Origin: Actinomycetota bacterium
Lineage (GTDB): Bacteria; Actinomycetota; Actinomycetes; S36-B12
NCBI GenBank assembly: GCA_030681835.1
Contig: JAUXRN010000158.1
Coordinates: 1 to 33,694, forward strand
Direction of reading: 5' to 3'
DNA: 33,694 nt
A model generated the notes under the pieces. The model saw nothing but the letters and a program-made list of their open reading frames with translations. It made no database searches and was not told where the DNA came from. This document shows positions 1 through 7,322 of the stretch, one piece after another. How positions within the stretch are numbered: the stretch's first letter is position 1; every line of letters begins with the position of its first letter. The position numbers were made by a program, and so were the translations under genes.

Positions 1-383
1 GCGTGCCGGTTGCGCTGGGCGCAGCAGAGTCCGTCGGCGTCGAGGTGAACGGACTTGTCGTCGAGCGAACAGATTCGGGTGCCTCGGTGCCGGCCCGGCC
101 CGACCTCGCGGGCCGCCACGTCGTGGTCGTCGATGACGGCGTCGAGACGGGGACAGTGGCCCGGGCCGCCGCTGCGAGCCTGCGCGAGAGTGGCGTGGCC
201 AGCCTTCGGCTCGCGGTGCCAGTGTGCCCGCGAGAGGTCGAGGCCGACCTGCAGCACCGCTACGACGAGGTGATCGCCGTGGTCCGGCCGATGGCCCGGC
301 GGGACCTGGCCTGGCACTATGCCGCTTTCGACACCATCGACGAGCACACTGCCCGGCGGCTGCTCTGGGACCACAACGCCTAG
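1..383 (+). CDS. Phosphoribosyltransferase-domain protein, 3' part only
   Basis: This is the C-terminal part of a protein whose start lies left of the window; the first complete codon begins at base 3 and the TAG stop is at 381-383. The run VVVVDDGVETGTVARAA (about residues 40-56 of the visible part) is a PRPP-binding loop: two acidic residues after a hydrophobic strand, then a Gly/Thr-rich turn. This is the hallmark of type I phosphoribosyltransferases. The tail, with a strand ending in a DEVI-like segment and an aromatic WHYAAF stretch, resembles the predicted phosphoribosyltransferases of the COG1926 type, which are about 210 residues long. The base and substrate cannot be told. The TAG stop is the first half of a candidate -10 box for glyS. 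The fold is fairly sure; the exact function is unknown. Confidence 0.7.
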   Translation, partial: VPVALGAAESVGVEVNGLVVERTDSGASVPARPDLAGRHVVVVDDGVETGTVARAAAASLRESGVASLRLAVPVCPREVEADLQHRYDEVIAVVRPMARRDLAWHYAAFDTIDEHTARRLLWDHNA

Positions 384-386
384 AAT
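381..386 (+). promoter_or_regulatory. Candidate -10 box for glyS (TAGAAT)
   Basis: TAGAAT is a good -10 hexamer and overlaps the stop codon of the upstream gene. It would give a leader of about 57 nt for glyS. No convincing -35 box is seen at the usual spacing. Confidence 0.4.
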
Positions 387-417
387 TCGAGGCGTCCGCC
401 GACAACCAGCCGGAGTG

Positions 418-434
418 GAGCGCGCAGTGCGCTC
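418..434 (+). other. Hairpin in the glyS leader
   Basis: A perfect 6-bp inverted repeat (GAGCGC / GCGCTC) with a 5-nt loop sits directly in front of the GAAGGAG ribosome binding site of glyS. There is no T tract, so it is not a standard terminator, and no T-box features are visible. It may only shape the leader RNA. Confidence 0.35.
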
Positions 435-449
435 GAGAAGGAGCGCCTG

Positions 450-1832
450 ATGGCCGCCGATCGTGTTGATTCCGTCGTCAATCTCAGCAAGCGGCGGGGC
501 TTCGTGTTCCCTTCGTCGGAGATCTACGGCGGCTCCCGCTCGGCGTGGGACTACGGTCCGCTCGGCGTCGAGCTCAAGGAGAACATCCGTCGCCAGTGGT
601 GGCAGGCCGTCGTGCGCGGCCGCGATGATGTCGTGGGACTGGACTCCTCGGTGATTCTGGCCCCCCAGGTATGGGTGGCATCCGGCCACGCGGGCGCGTT
701 CGTCGAGCCGTTGACGGAATGCCGCAACTGTCACCGGCGCTGGCGCGCGGACCACCTCGTCGAGGCGTACGAGGCCAAGCACGGACGATCACCCGAGAAC
801 GGGCTGGCGGACATCGTCTGCTCCAACTGCGGGACGCGCGGGGACTTCACCGAGCCGCGGGACTTCAACGGCATGCTGAAGACCACGGTCGGGCCCGTCG
901 AGGACGCGGGGGACGTTCACTACCTTCGGCCGGAGACCGCGCAAGGAATCTTCGTCAACTACCTGAACGTGATGAACGCCGCGCGCAAGAAGCCACCGTT
1001 CGGCATCGGCCAGACCGGAAAGAGCTTCCGCAACGAGATCACGCCCGGCAACTTCATCTTCCGCACGCGCGAGTTCGAGCAGATGGAGATGGAGTTCTTC
1101 GTCGTGCCCGGGACCGACGAGCAGTGGCATGAGTACTGGCTCCAACAGCGGTGGGACTGGTACACCGACCTCGGCATGAACCCGGAGAACATGCGGTTCT
1201 ACGAGCATCCGCAGGAGAAGCTCAGCCACTACTCCAAGCGCACGGTCGACATCGAGTACCGGTTCCGGTTCGCGGGGTCGGAGTGGGCCGAGCTCGAGGG
1301 CATTGCCAACCGCACGGACTTCGACCTGCGCACGCACAGCGAGCACTCCGGCACGGACCTGTCCTATTTCGACCAGGAGACCGGGGAACGCTGGGTGCCG
1401 TACGTGATCGAGCCTGCTGCCGGCCTCACCCGGGCGGTGCTCGCCTTCCTTCTCGACGCATACGACGAGGACGAGGCACCCAACGCCAAGGGGGGCGTCG
1501 ACACTCGCACCGTCCTGCGGCTGGATCCCCGGCTGGCGCCGGTCAAGGCGGCCGTGCTCCCCTTGTCGCGCAACGAGGCCCTCACCCCCAAGGCCAAGGA
1601 CCTCGCCGCCGCCCTGCGCACGCGGTGGAACATCGAGTTCGACGACGCTGGTGCGATCGGCCGTCGCTACCGTCGGCAGGACGAGATCGGGACGCCTTAC
1701 TGCGTCACCGTCGACTTCGACTCCCTCGAGGACCAGGCCGTCACGGTGCGCGATCGCGACTCGATGCAGCAGGAGCGCATCGGCATGGACGCGTTGCCCG
1801 GCTGGCTGGCCGCGCGGCTGCCGGCCTGCTAG
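450..1832 (+). CDS. glyS: Glycine--tRNA ligase, class II alpha2 type
   Basis: Charges tRNA-Gly with glycine in the cytosol. The 460-residue protein matches the single-chain homodimeric (alpha2) form used by actinobacteria, not the alpha2beta2 form. The N-terminus carries [12 protein letters not shown]...WDYGPLG (17-38). A zinc-binding insertion shows Cys91/Cys94 and Cys124/Cys127. Class II motif 2 is in RPETAQGIF and [25 protein letters not shown] (160-217), and motif 3 is in [14 protein letters not shown]. The end is an anticodon-binding domain (about 350-460). The ATG at 450 is chosen because a clear GAAGGAG lies 8 nt upstream and the conserved N-terminus begins right there. The TAG stop overlaps, as CTAG, the stop of the convergent GGDEF gene. 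Confidence 0.97.
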   Translation: MAADRVDSVVNLSKRRGFVFPSSEIYGGSRSAWDYGPLGVELKENIRRQWWQAVVRGRDDVVGLDSSVILAPQVWVASGHAGAFVEPLTECRNCHRRWRADHLVEAYEAKHGRSPENGLADIVCSNCGTRGDFTEPRDFNGMLKTTVGPVEDAGDVHYLRPETAQGIFVNYLNVMNAARKKPPFGIGQTGKSFRNEITPGNFIFRTREFEQMEMEFFVVPGTDEQWHEYWLQQRWDWYTDLGMNPENMRFYEHPQEKLSHYSKRTVDIEYRFRFAGSEWAELEGIANRTDFDLRTHSEHSGTDLSYFDQETGERWVPYVIEPAAGLTRAVLAFLLDAYDEDEAPNAKGGVDTRTVLRLDPRLAPVKAAVLPLSRNEALTPKAKDLAAALRTRWNIEFDDAGAIGRRYRRQDEIGTPYCVTVDFDSLEDQAVTVRDRDSMQQERIGMDALPGWLAARLPAC

Positions 1833-2833
1833 TACGCGCCGCGGTCCCGCTTGCGCTGGTAAAGCTCCTCGTCGGCCCGCGCGACCGCGAGGTCGTAGCC
1901 CTCGTCGGTGGGCCACTGGGTCATGCCGTAGGACCACGGCACCGAGGATGCGGACCGCAGCCGGCCGAGCAGGGCGTGGGCCTGTTCGATGGTCGTGCCC
2001 GGCAGGATCAGGACGAACTCGTCGCCGCCGCTGCGCACGGCGATGTCACCCACCCGCAGCGTCTGCTGCCACGCCTCGCCGAGTTGGCGAAGCGCCTCGT
2101 CGCCGGCGAGGTGGCCGTGGGTGTCGTTGAGACGCTTGAAGTCGTCGAGGTCGATCACCACCAGCGTGCGCGCCACGTCACCGCGCCCCGGCTCGCGGGC
2201 CGCGTCGAGCAGCATGGCCAGCCCGCCCCTGTTGAGCATGCCGGTGAGGGGGTCGACGGTTGCATACCGAGCCGTGACGCGGGTGAGGTGGCTCACGATC
2301 GAGGCAAGCAGCCAGCACAGCAGCGTGACGATCAACCAGGTGGGGAAGAGGATCCTGAAGTCCTCGGCGCGGACCCAGTAGGCGAGGAACGCTGACACGG
2401 TGACGATGGTGGTCGCGACCATCGTCACGCGCCAGGACATCCAGTAGGCGACGTACAGGACGATGGCGACGTAGCGGAACGAGATGTTGACGGCATTGAC
2501 CGGGGTCGGGGCGAGCTGGATGAGAACGGCGGTGAAACCGAGGACGACCAGGCACTGGGCCTGCAGCAGCCACATCGGTGCGCGCGAGCGCAGGATCATG
2601 AGAACGACCGCGACGAGCAGGCTGTAGCCGGCGGTCACGAGAAGCACGCCGCTGTTCGACTCGTCGTCGCGAAGGGTCGTGGCCATGAGGGCCAGCGCCG
2701 CGTAGACGAGCGTCCCGGCCGCCATGGTCCACACCGGGCCGGGGATTCCGCGCCACGGGATGTCGATGGGGCTGCGGGCGTAGGCGACGCTCGTCGCACC
2801 ATGCGACGCGAACGGCTCCGGCGCGTGGGTCAC
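1829..2833 (-). CDS. Membrane-bound GGDEF-domain protein (probable diguanylate cyclase)
   Basis: The 334-residue protein has about six hydrophobic helices (roughly residues 33-185) followed by a complete GGDEF domain (about 190-334). Visible are DPLTGMLNR at the domain start, [21 protein letters not shown], and an intact GGDEF at 269-273. An RVGD motif at 260-263 sits five residues before GGDEF, the expected spacing of the allosteric c-di-GMP inhibition site (I-site). It should therefore condense two GTP to c-di-GMP in response to a membrane signal. There is no recognised ligand domain and no EAL partner nearby. The GTG start at 2833 is supported by a GATAAT hexamer ending 6 nt before it. The convergent end shares CTAG with glyS. 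The MFS gene lies 24 nt upstream on the same strand. Confidence 0.9.
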   Translation of the reverse strand: MTHAPEPFASHGATSVAYARSPIDIPWRGIPGPVWTMAAGTLVYAALALMATTLRDDESNSGVLLVTAGYSLLVAVVLMILRSRAPMWLLQAQCLVVLGFTAVLIQLAPTPVNAVNISFRYVAIVLYVAYWMSWRVTMVATTIVTVSAFLAYWVRAEDFRILFPTWLIVTLLCWLLASIVSHLTRVTARYATVDPLTGMLNRGGLAMLLDAAREPGRGDVARTLVVIDLDDFKRLNDTHGHLAGDEALRQLGEAWQQTLRVGDIAVRSGGDEFVLILPGTTIEQAHALLGRLRSASSVPWSYGMTQWPTDEGYDLAVARADEELYQRKRDRGAY

Positions 2834-2839
2834 GTGGGC

Positions 2840-2845
2840 ATTATC
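2840..2845 (-). promoter_or_regulatory. Leaderless-type -10 box GATAAT for the GGDEF gene
   Basis: On the minus strand GATAAT is followed by exactly 6 nt and then the GTG start. Transcription would start at or next to the start codon. It fits within the 24 nt separating this gene from the MFS gene, suggesting independent expression. Confidence 0.5.
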
Positions 2846-2857
2846 CGCTTTCCTGCG

Positions 2858-4492
2858 CTAGCCGGGTGGTGCGTAGCCCTCGGATTCCACGCGCGCGGCG
2901 TTGCGTGGCAGGAAGAAGGTGGTCGCCAGGCCAAGCAGCACGAACGCGCCGGCGACGAACGCCACCCCCTTGATCGCCGTGGCGAAGCCGGCCGACGCGC
3001 CTTCCACGAGGACCTCGCCGTTGGGAAGGGCTGCCAGGGCGGGGATCGCCTGCCCGGCGGACGTGGCCACGGCGTCGGACACCTGCTGGGCCTGCTCGGC
3101 CGGGACGCCCCGATCCTCGAGCTGGCTGGCCACGTTGCCCAGGCCGATGATCAGCGTCGTGCCGATGATCGCGGTGCCGATGGCGGCGCCCACCTGCCGG
3201 GCGGTCGACTGCACGGCGCTCGCCTGGCCGGACTCCACGACGGGCACCTCGGCAAGGATGACCCCGGTGAGCTGCGCGGTGGCGAAGCCGACGCCCATGC
3301 CGTAGACGAACAGCCACGGTGCCATCTGCCAGCCCGTGATGGTGGTCGACAGCATGATGCCCAGGCCGAGGATGCCGACCGCCTCCAGGGCCATGCCCAG
3401 CTGAAGGACGCGGACCGGGCCGAACCGCTGGGACAGCGGCGCCCCCATGCCCGACGCCGCGAAGGACCCGACCGCGAGAGCGAGCAGGATGACGCCGGTC
3501 TCCAGCGCGTCGTACCCCCGGGTTGCCTGGAGGAACAGCGGCAGCGCGAAGAGCAGGCCGAACTCCCCGAGGCTCACCACGAGGGCGACGACGTTGCCGG
3601 CACCGAACGTGCGGATCTTGAACAGCCCTAGGTTGAGGACGACGACCTTGCCGGCACGGCCACGCCGGCCCTCCAGCACGAGCAGCGCGACGATCGCCAG
3701 CACTCCAGCGAGCGCCGAGAACAGCACGATGGACACCGAGTCCGATGGCCAGGTCCAGGACCCGACCTGGAACTCCGCGGTCGGGACCACCCAGCCGTAT
3801 CGGTTCCCCTCGATCAGGGCGAACACGATGCCGAACAGGCCCATCGTGACGAGCACCGTCCCGAGCGCGTCCATCCCCTTGGGGCCGCCACGCTCCTTGG
3901 TCTCCGGCACGGTCATGAGTACGCCGACGAGGACGAGGATGCCGATCGGGACGTTGATCAGGAAGGCCCAATGCCATGACGCATACGTCGTCAGCCATCC
4001 CCCGACCAGCGGCCCGAGGGCGGCCATGCCGCCGATGGTGCCGCCCCAGACCGCGAATGCCACGGCCCGGTCGCGCCCGACGAAGACGGCATTGATGACC
4101 GACAGCGAGCTCGGCAGGATCATCGCACCGCCGATGCCCTGCAGGGCGCGGGCCGCGATCAGCGTCATCGGGTCGTCCGATGCAGCGACCAGGACGCTGG
4201 CACCGACGAACACGACGATGCCGAGCATGAAGATGAGCTTGCGGCCCGAGCGGTCGGCGACCCGGCCGAAGAGGATGAGGAGCGAGGCGAAGGTCAGCGA
4301 GTACGCCGCGGTCACCCACTCTGCATCGGCCGTCGTCAGGCCGAGGTCCTTGACCATGGTGGGGATGGCGACGTTCACGACGGTCGCGTCGAGGATGATC
4401 ATCGCGACGCCGAGCGCAAGGAACATCAGCGCCACCCAGCGCTTCCGACCGGTCAGCACCTTGCCGGCCGCGAACTCGGTGGGCCGTGCCAT
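2858..4492 (-). CDS. DHA2-family MFS drug/solute exporter (14 TM)
   Basis: The 544-residue protein fits the proton-driven 14-helix EmrB/QacA (DHA2) family. Motif D1 is visible as LDATVVNVAIPTM (about 34-46), motif A as GRVADRSGRK (about 76-85), motif B as RALQGIGGAMILPSS (about 114-128), and motif C as a GP..GG stretch near 159-164. A long hydrophilic insert rich in Ala and Glu (about 455-510) lies in the external loop before the last helix. The substrate is unknown. The ATG at 4492 has a GAGGAG ribosome binding site about 7 nt upstream, so this gene has a 5' leader, unlike the leaderless dusB diverging from the same spacer. A 7-bp inverted repeat in that leader could be an operator or an RNA hairpin. 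Confidence 0.92.
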   Translation of the reverse strand: MARPTEFAAGKVLTGRKRWVALMFLALGVAMIILDATVVNVAIPTMVKDLGLTTADAEWVTAAYSLTFASLLILFGRVADRSGRKLIFMLGIVVFVGASVLVAASDDPMTLIAARALQGIGGAMILPSSLSVINAVFVGRDRAVAFAVWGGTIGGMAALGPLVGGWLTTYASWHWAFLINVPIGILVLVGVLMTVPETKERGGPKGMDALGTVLVTMGLFGIVFALIEGNRYGWVVPTAEFQVGSWTWPSDSVSIVLFSALAGVLAIVALLVLEGRRGRAGKVVVLNLGLFKIRTFGAGNVVALVVSLGEFGLLFALPLFLQATRGYDALETGVILLALAVGSFAASGMGAPLSQRFGPVRVLQLGMALEAVGILGLGIMLSTTITGWQMAPWLFVYGMGVGFATAQLTGVILAEVPVVESGQASAVQSTARQVGAAIGTAIIGTTLIIGLGNVASQLEDRGVPAEQAQQVSDAVATSAGQAIPALAALPNGEVLVEGASAGFATAIKGVAFVAGAFVLLGLATTFFLPRNAARVESEGYAPPG

Positions 4493-4515
4493 CGCAGGTC
4501 TCCTCTGGGGTGCGT

Positions 4516-4534
4516 TCCCGACAGGGCGTCGGGA
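4516..4534. promoter_or_regulatory. Inverted repeat between divergent MFS and dusB genes
   Basis: TCCCGAC and GTCGGGA are perfect 7-bp arms around a 5-nt spacer. It lies 24 nt upstream of the MFS start codon and 37 nt upstream of dusB. It could be a repressor operator for the exporter or a leader hairpin. No regulator gene is adjacent. Confidence 0.4.
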
Positions 4535-4558
4535 CGGCAGTCTGCCGCATGGGGGTGG

Positions 4559-4564
4559 GACAAT
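4559..4564 (+). promoter_or_regulatory. Leaderless-type -10 box GACAAT for dusB
   Basis: GACAAT is followed by 6 nt and the dusB ATG at 4571. No Shine-Dalgarno sequence precedes this ATG, which agrees with a leaderless transcript. Confidence 0.5.
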
Positions 4565-4570
4565 CCGGCC

Positions 4571-5698
4571 ATGCCCCTCATCGACGGTCGCCCGGTGGTG
4601 CTCGCCCCGATGGCGGGCATCACGAACCGGGCATTCCGCCGGCTGTGCCGCGAGGCCGGCGGCGAGCGCGGCCTGTACGTGTCGGAGATGACGACGTCAC
4701 GCGCGCTGGTCGAGCGCAACGCCGAGACCATGGACATGGTCACCTTCGGCCCCGGCGAGTGGCCCCGATCCGTGCAGCTGTACGGGGTCGATCCTCAGGT
4801 GATGGCGGCTGCGGTGCGCATGGTGGTCGACGAGGACCTGGCCGACCACATCGACATGAACTTCGGCTGCCCGGTGCCGAAGGTGACCCGCAAGGGAGGC
4901 GGGAGCGCGCTCCCCTGGAAGCGGGACCTGTTCCGCGCGATCGTGACGGCGGCCGTCGATGCCGCAGGAGGGCGGGTCCCCGTCTCGGTCAAGATGCGCA
5001 CCGGTATCGACGACGAGCACCTGACGTACCTCGAGGCGGGACGGTCCGCAGCGGAGGCGGGCGTGGCCTGGGTGGCCTTGCACGGCCGCACGGCAAGCCA
5101 GATGTACGCGGGCACCGCGGACTGGGATGCGATCGCCCGGCTGAAGGATGAGCTCGCTCCGTATGGCACGCCCGTCCTGGGCAACGGCGACATCTGGACC
5201 GCCGCCGATGCCCTGCGCATGGTGGCGAGTACCGGGGTCGACGGGGTCGTCGTCGGGCGCGGGTGCCTGGGCCGCCCGTGGCTCTTCGCCCAGCTGGGCG
5301 CGGCATTCGCCGGCACGCCGGTGCCCGACGAACCTCGGCTCGATGCCGTGCTCGGCATCCTGCGCCGGCACGCCCAGCTCTTGGTGGACGACTACGGCGA
5401 GCAACGCGGCTGCCGCGACATCCGCAAGCACATGGCCTGGTACCTCAAGGGCTTCCGGGTGCCGCAGCCGGTGCGACTGGCCCTCGGCACGGTGACGACA
5501 CTCGACGATCTCGATGCGCTGCTCTCCCGGATCGATCCCGATCAGGGCTTCAACGCCGCGGTCGGCGAAGGGCCGCGCGGTCGCACGTCCGGCAACCGGC
5601 GACCCTCCCTTCCCGACGGATGGCTGGATTCGCGGTACCTCGACGAGGCGCTCGCCTGCGAGCTGCGCGAGGCCGAGCTATCCGTGAGCGGCGGATGA
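4571..5698 (+). CDS. dusB: tRNA-dihydrouridine synthase, DusB-like
   Basis: FMN- and NADPH-dependent enzyme that reduces uridines of tRNA to dihydrouridine in the cytosol. It opens with LAPMAGITNRAFR (11-23), part of the FMN site of the TIM barrel. The conserved NFGCPVPKVTRKGGGSAL (97-114) contains the catalytic Cys100. GRTASQMYAG, GNGDIW and GRGCLGRPW follow in the usual order. The helical C-terminal domain includes RKHMAWYLKGF, which contacts tRNA in this family. At 375 residues it carries a short C-terminal extension compared with enterobacterial DusB. The stop overlaps the start of the GNAT gene (ATGA), so the two are probably translated together. The start is fixed by the family N-terminus and the leaderless -10 box. 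Confidence 0.93.
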   Translation: MPLIDGRPVVLAPMAGITNRAFRRLCREAGGERGLYVSEMTTSRALVERNAETMDMVTFGPGEWPRSVQLYGVDPQVMAAAVRMVVDEDLADHIDMNFGCPVPKVTRKGGGSALPWKRDLFRAIVTAAVDAAGGRVPVSVKMRTGIDDEHLTYLEAGRSAAEAGVAWVALHGRTASQMYAGTADWDAIARLKDELAPYGTPVLGNGDIWTAADALRMVASTGVDGVVVGRGCLGRPWLFAQLGAAFAGTPVPDEPRLDAVLGILRRHAQLLVDDYGEQRGCRDIRKHMAWYLKGFRVPQPVRLALGTVTTLDDLDALLSRIDPDQGFNAAVGEGPRGRTSGNRRPSLPDGWLDSRYLDEALACELREAELSVSGG

Positions 5699-6489
5699 GC
5701 GGGATGGCGGAGGCCCTGTCGCCTGGATGGACCACGCACCTCGGCGTCCTCGAGCACGCCGGCGCAACCGTGACTCCCGGCGATGGCTGCGTCGTGGTGC
5801 GCTGCGAGCCGCTGCCGGACTTCCACTGGGGCAACTTCCTGCTCGTCACCGACGGCGACGTCGATGATGCCGATCGATGGGCGGCGGAGTTCTCGGCTGC
5901 CTTCCCAGCCGCGTCCTGGGTGGCCATCGGCCTTACTCGCTTGCCCTCCCGCGTCGACGCGTGGGAGCGGATCGGCCTCGAGGTCGAGCAGGACGATGTG
6001 CTGACGACGAATGTCCTGCCGCGGCAAGCGGCGCTGCCCGACGGCTACACGGTGCGCGCATTGACCGGGCCGGACTGGGCGCAGCAGGTCGCCCGCGACG
6101 TGGCGGGCAACGCGGCCGACGGCACGTACGAGCCGGCCGGCTACCAGCGGTTCGCCGAGTCGCAAGGCAGGTGGCGGCAGGAGATGGCTGCCCGAGGGGT
6201 GGCGTGCTTCTTCGGCGCGTTCGCCGGGGCGGACCTGGTCAGCGACCTCGGGATCATTCGCTGCGGACGACTGGCCCGGTACCACAACGTGGCCACGCAT
6301 CCGGCCCACCGGCGTCGGGGGCTGGCCGCCCACCTCCTGGGCGTCGCCGGGACGTGGGCGGGCGACCGCGGCTGCGACGAGTGGGTCATCGTGACGGAGT
6401 CCACCAACGACGCCGGCCGGGTGTATCGGCGGGCCGGCTTCGGGCCGGACCGGCTGATGGCCCAGGCCTACCGCCCACCCGCCCGCTGA
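5695..6489 (+). CDS. GNAT-family N-acetyltransferase, two-domain
   Basis: The 264-residue protein starts at the ATG that overlaps the dusB stop by 4 nt (ATGA). The C-terminal half (about 114-264) is a GNAT domain: the strand YHNVATHPAHRRRGLAAHLLG has the R/Q-x-x-G-x-G/A acetyl-CoA pyrophosphate-binding turn (RRRGLA), followed by TESTNDAGRVYRRAGF, the usual strand-helix end of the fold. The N-terminal 100 residues look like a degenerate companion domain without the acetyl-CoA motif. The acceptor substrate cannot be predicted. Coupling to dusB is a matter of position, not evidence of tRNA modification. The stop codon TGA lies in the first arm of a palindromic repeat. Confidence 0.85.
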   Translation: MSGMAEALSPGWTTHLGVLEHAGATVTPGDGCVVVRCEPLPDFHWGNFLLVTDGDVDDADRWAAEFSAAFPAASWVAIGLTRLPSRVDAWERIGLEVEQDDVLTTNVLPRQAALPDGYTVRALTGPDWAQQVARDVAGNAADGTYEPAGYQRFAESQGRWRQEMAARGVACFFGAFAGADLVSDLGIIRCGRLARYHNVATHPAHRRRGLAAHLLGVAGTWAGDRGCDEWVIVTESTNDAGRVYRRAGFGPDRLMAQAYRPPAR

Positions 6490-6544
6490 CACCAGCACCT
6501 GGCGTCAATCCGGGGACGTCTTTGCGACGCTGGCGGCTGGTGTC
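6488..6544 (+). repeat. 57-nt imperfect palindromic repeat, copy 1
   Basis: The element starts in the GNAT stop codon and lies between the convergent GNAT and VKOR genes. The outer arms GACACCAGC and GCTGGTGTC are perfect complements, and inner arms ending GCGTC / GACGC extend the stem. A second copy in reverse orientation is at 12706-12762; my hand alignment gives 47 identities in 58 columns with two single-base gaps. It may act as a two-way terminator or be a mobile REP-like element. Confidence 0.75.
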
Positions 6545-6555
6545 GGCGGTCCGCG

Positions 6556-7221
6556 TCAGGCGAAGAGCTCGCCGCCGTACTTCAGGACGATGGCGGCGAT
6601 GAGGAGGGCGAAGATGATGATGACCCCGAGGGTGTCGGCGCCCGCCTTCAACCATGAGGCGACCGTGCGGTAGGCGCCGGCCGGCAGGCCAAACGTGTTG
6701 TCGAGCAGGTTGACCCGGGTCAGGCTCATGAACACCGTCGTCGTCGTGAGGGTGATGAGCAGGCACCACGGGCACAGGGCGCCGATGACGAAGTACGACT
6801 GGTAGAAGAGCCAGTAGGCGAAGACCAGGCCGATCGAGTACACGACCTGCGCGGAGTTCATGAACCACCGCGGGAACCGCACTCCGCCGAGGGCCGCCAC
6901 GGCGATAGTGATGACCACCGGCTCCGCGATCAGGCCCAGGTACGCGTTGGGAAAGCCGAGCAGGCTGGCCTGCCAGGACGAGCCCACCGTGCCGCACGAC
7001 AGCACCGTGCTGATGTTGCAGGACAGGTCGGCGAACGGGTCCTTGGCCAGCGCGATTGCCTCGATGGAGAGCACGAGCGACGCGTAGAGCCCGATGAGGG
7101 ACGAGACGAGCATCTCGACGAACGTCCAGCGGTAGCGCACCGGGCCGGGCCGGTACGGCGCCGGCCGCGGGTCCTCAGGGGTGGGCTGGCCGTCCGAGGT
7201 GGCCTGGTCGGTCGACGTCAC
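6556..7221 (-). CDS. Vitamin K epoxide reductase (VKOR) family membrane protein
   Basis: Integral membrane oxidoreductase that, in this family, reoxidises a thiol-disulfide partner and passes electrons to a quinone, supporting disulfide formation outside the cytoplasm. The 221-residue protein has a Pro-rich cytosolic head (1-30), then about five hydrophobic helices. The four redox cysteines are present: Cys68 and Cys76 in the periplasmic-side loop, and the Cys150-Pro-Trp-Cys153 active pair at a helix start. It lacks the fused thioredoxin domain of some bacterial VKORs and so needs a separate partner; the TlpA-like lipoprotein at 10778-11347 is a candidate. The GTG start at 7221 is supported by a TAGGCT hexamer ending 6 nt upstream. 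Confidence 0.93.
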   Translation of the reverse strand: MTSTDQATSDGQPTPEDPRPAPYRPGPVRYRWTFVEMLVSSLIGLYASLVLSIEAIALAKDPFADLSCNISTVLSCGTVGSSWQASLLGFPNAYLGLIAEPVVITIAVAALGGVRFPRWFMNSAQVVYSIGLVFAYWLFYQSYFVIGALCPWCLLITLTTTTVFMSLTRVNLLDNTFGLPAGAYRTVASWLKAGADTLGVIIIFALLIAAIVLKYGGELFA

Positions 7222-7227
7222 GCGCTG

Positions 7228-7233
7228 AGCCTA
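7228..7233 (-). promoter_or_regulatory. Leaderless-type -10 box TAGGCT for the VKOR gene
   Basis: On the minus strand TAGGCT, 6 nt, then GTG. No Shine-Dalgarno sequence is present. Confidence 0.5.
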
Positions 7234-7322
7234 CGTCGTGTGCCCGACCTCACAGGGATGGGCCAAGGGTCCCGGTCCTTCGGCCCTTGTCCGGCATACC
7301 CCATGGGGTGTCGAGTAGTCCC

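Noticed and set aside
789-1937. A minus-strand open frame opposite glyS
   Set aside because: It mirrors the glyS codon bias and has no protein-like features.
2841-4550. A 569-residue open frame on the minus strand, out of frame with the MFS gene
   Set aside because: It is rich in Arg, Gly and Pro with no domain motifs, and the overlapping MFS frame has all family motifs. It is a GC-bias shadow.
7287-7322. A TTG start 12 codons upstream of the chosen ppdK ATG
   Set aside because: The family N-terminus begins just after the ATG at 7323, and TTG has no ribosome binding site.
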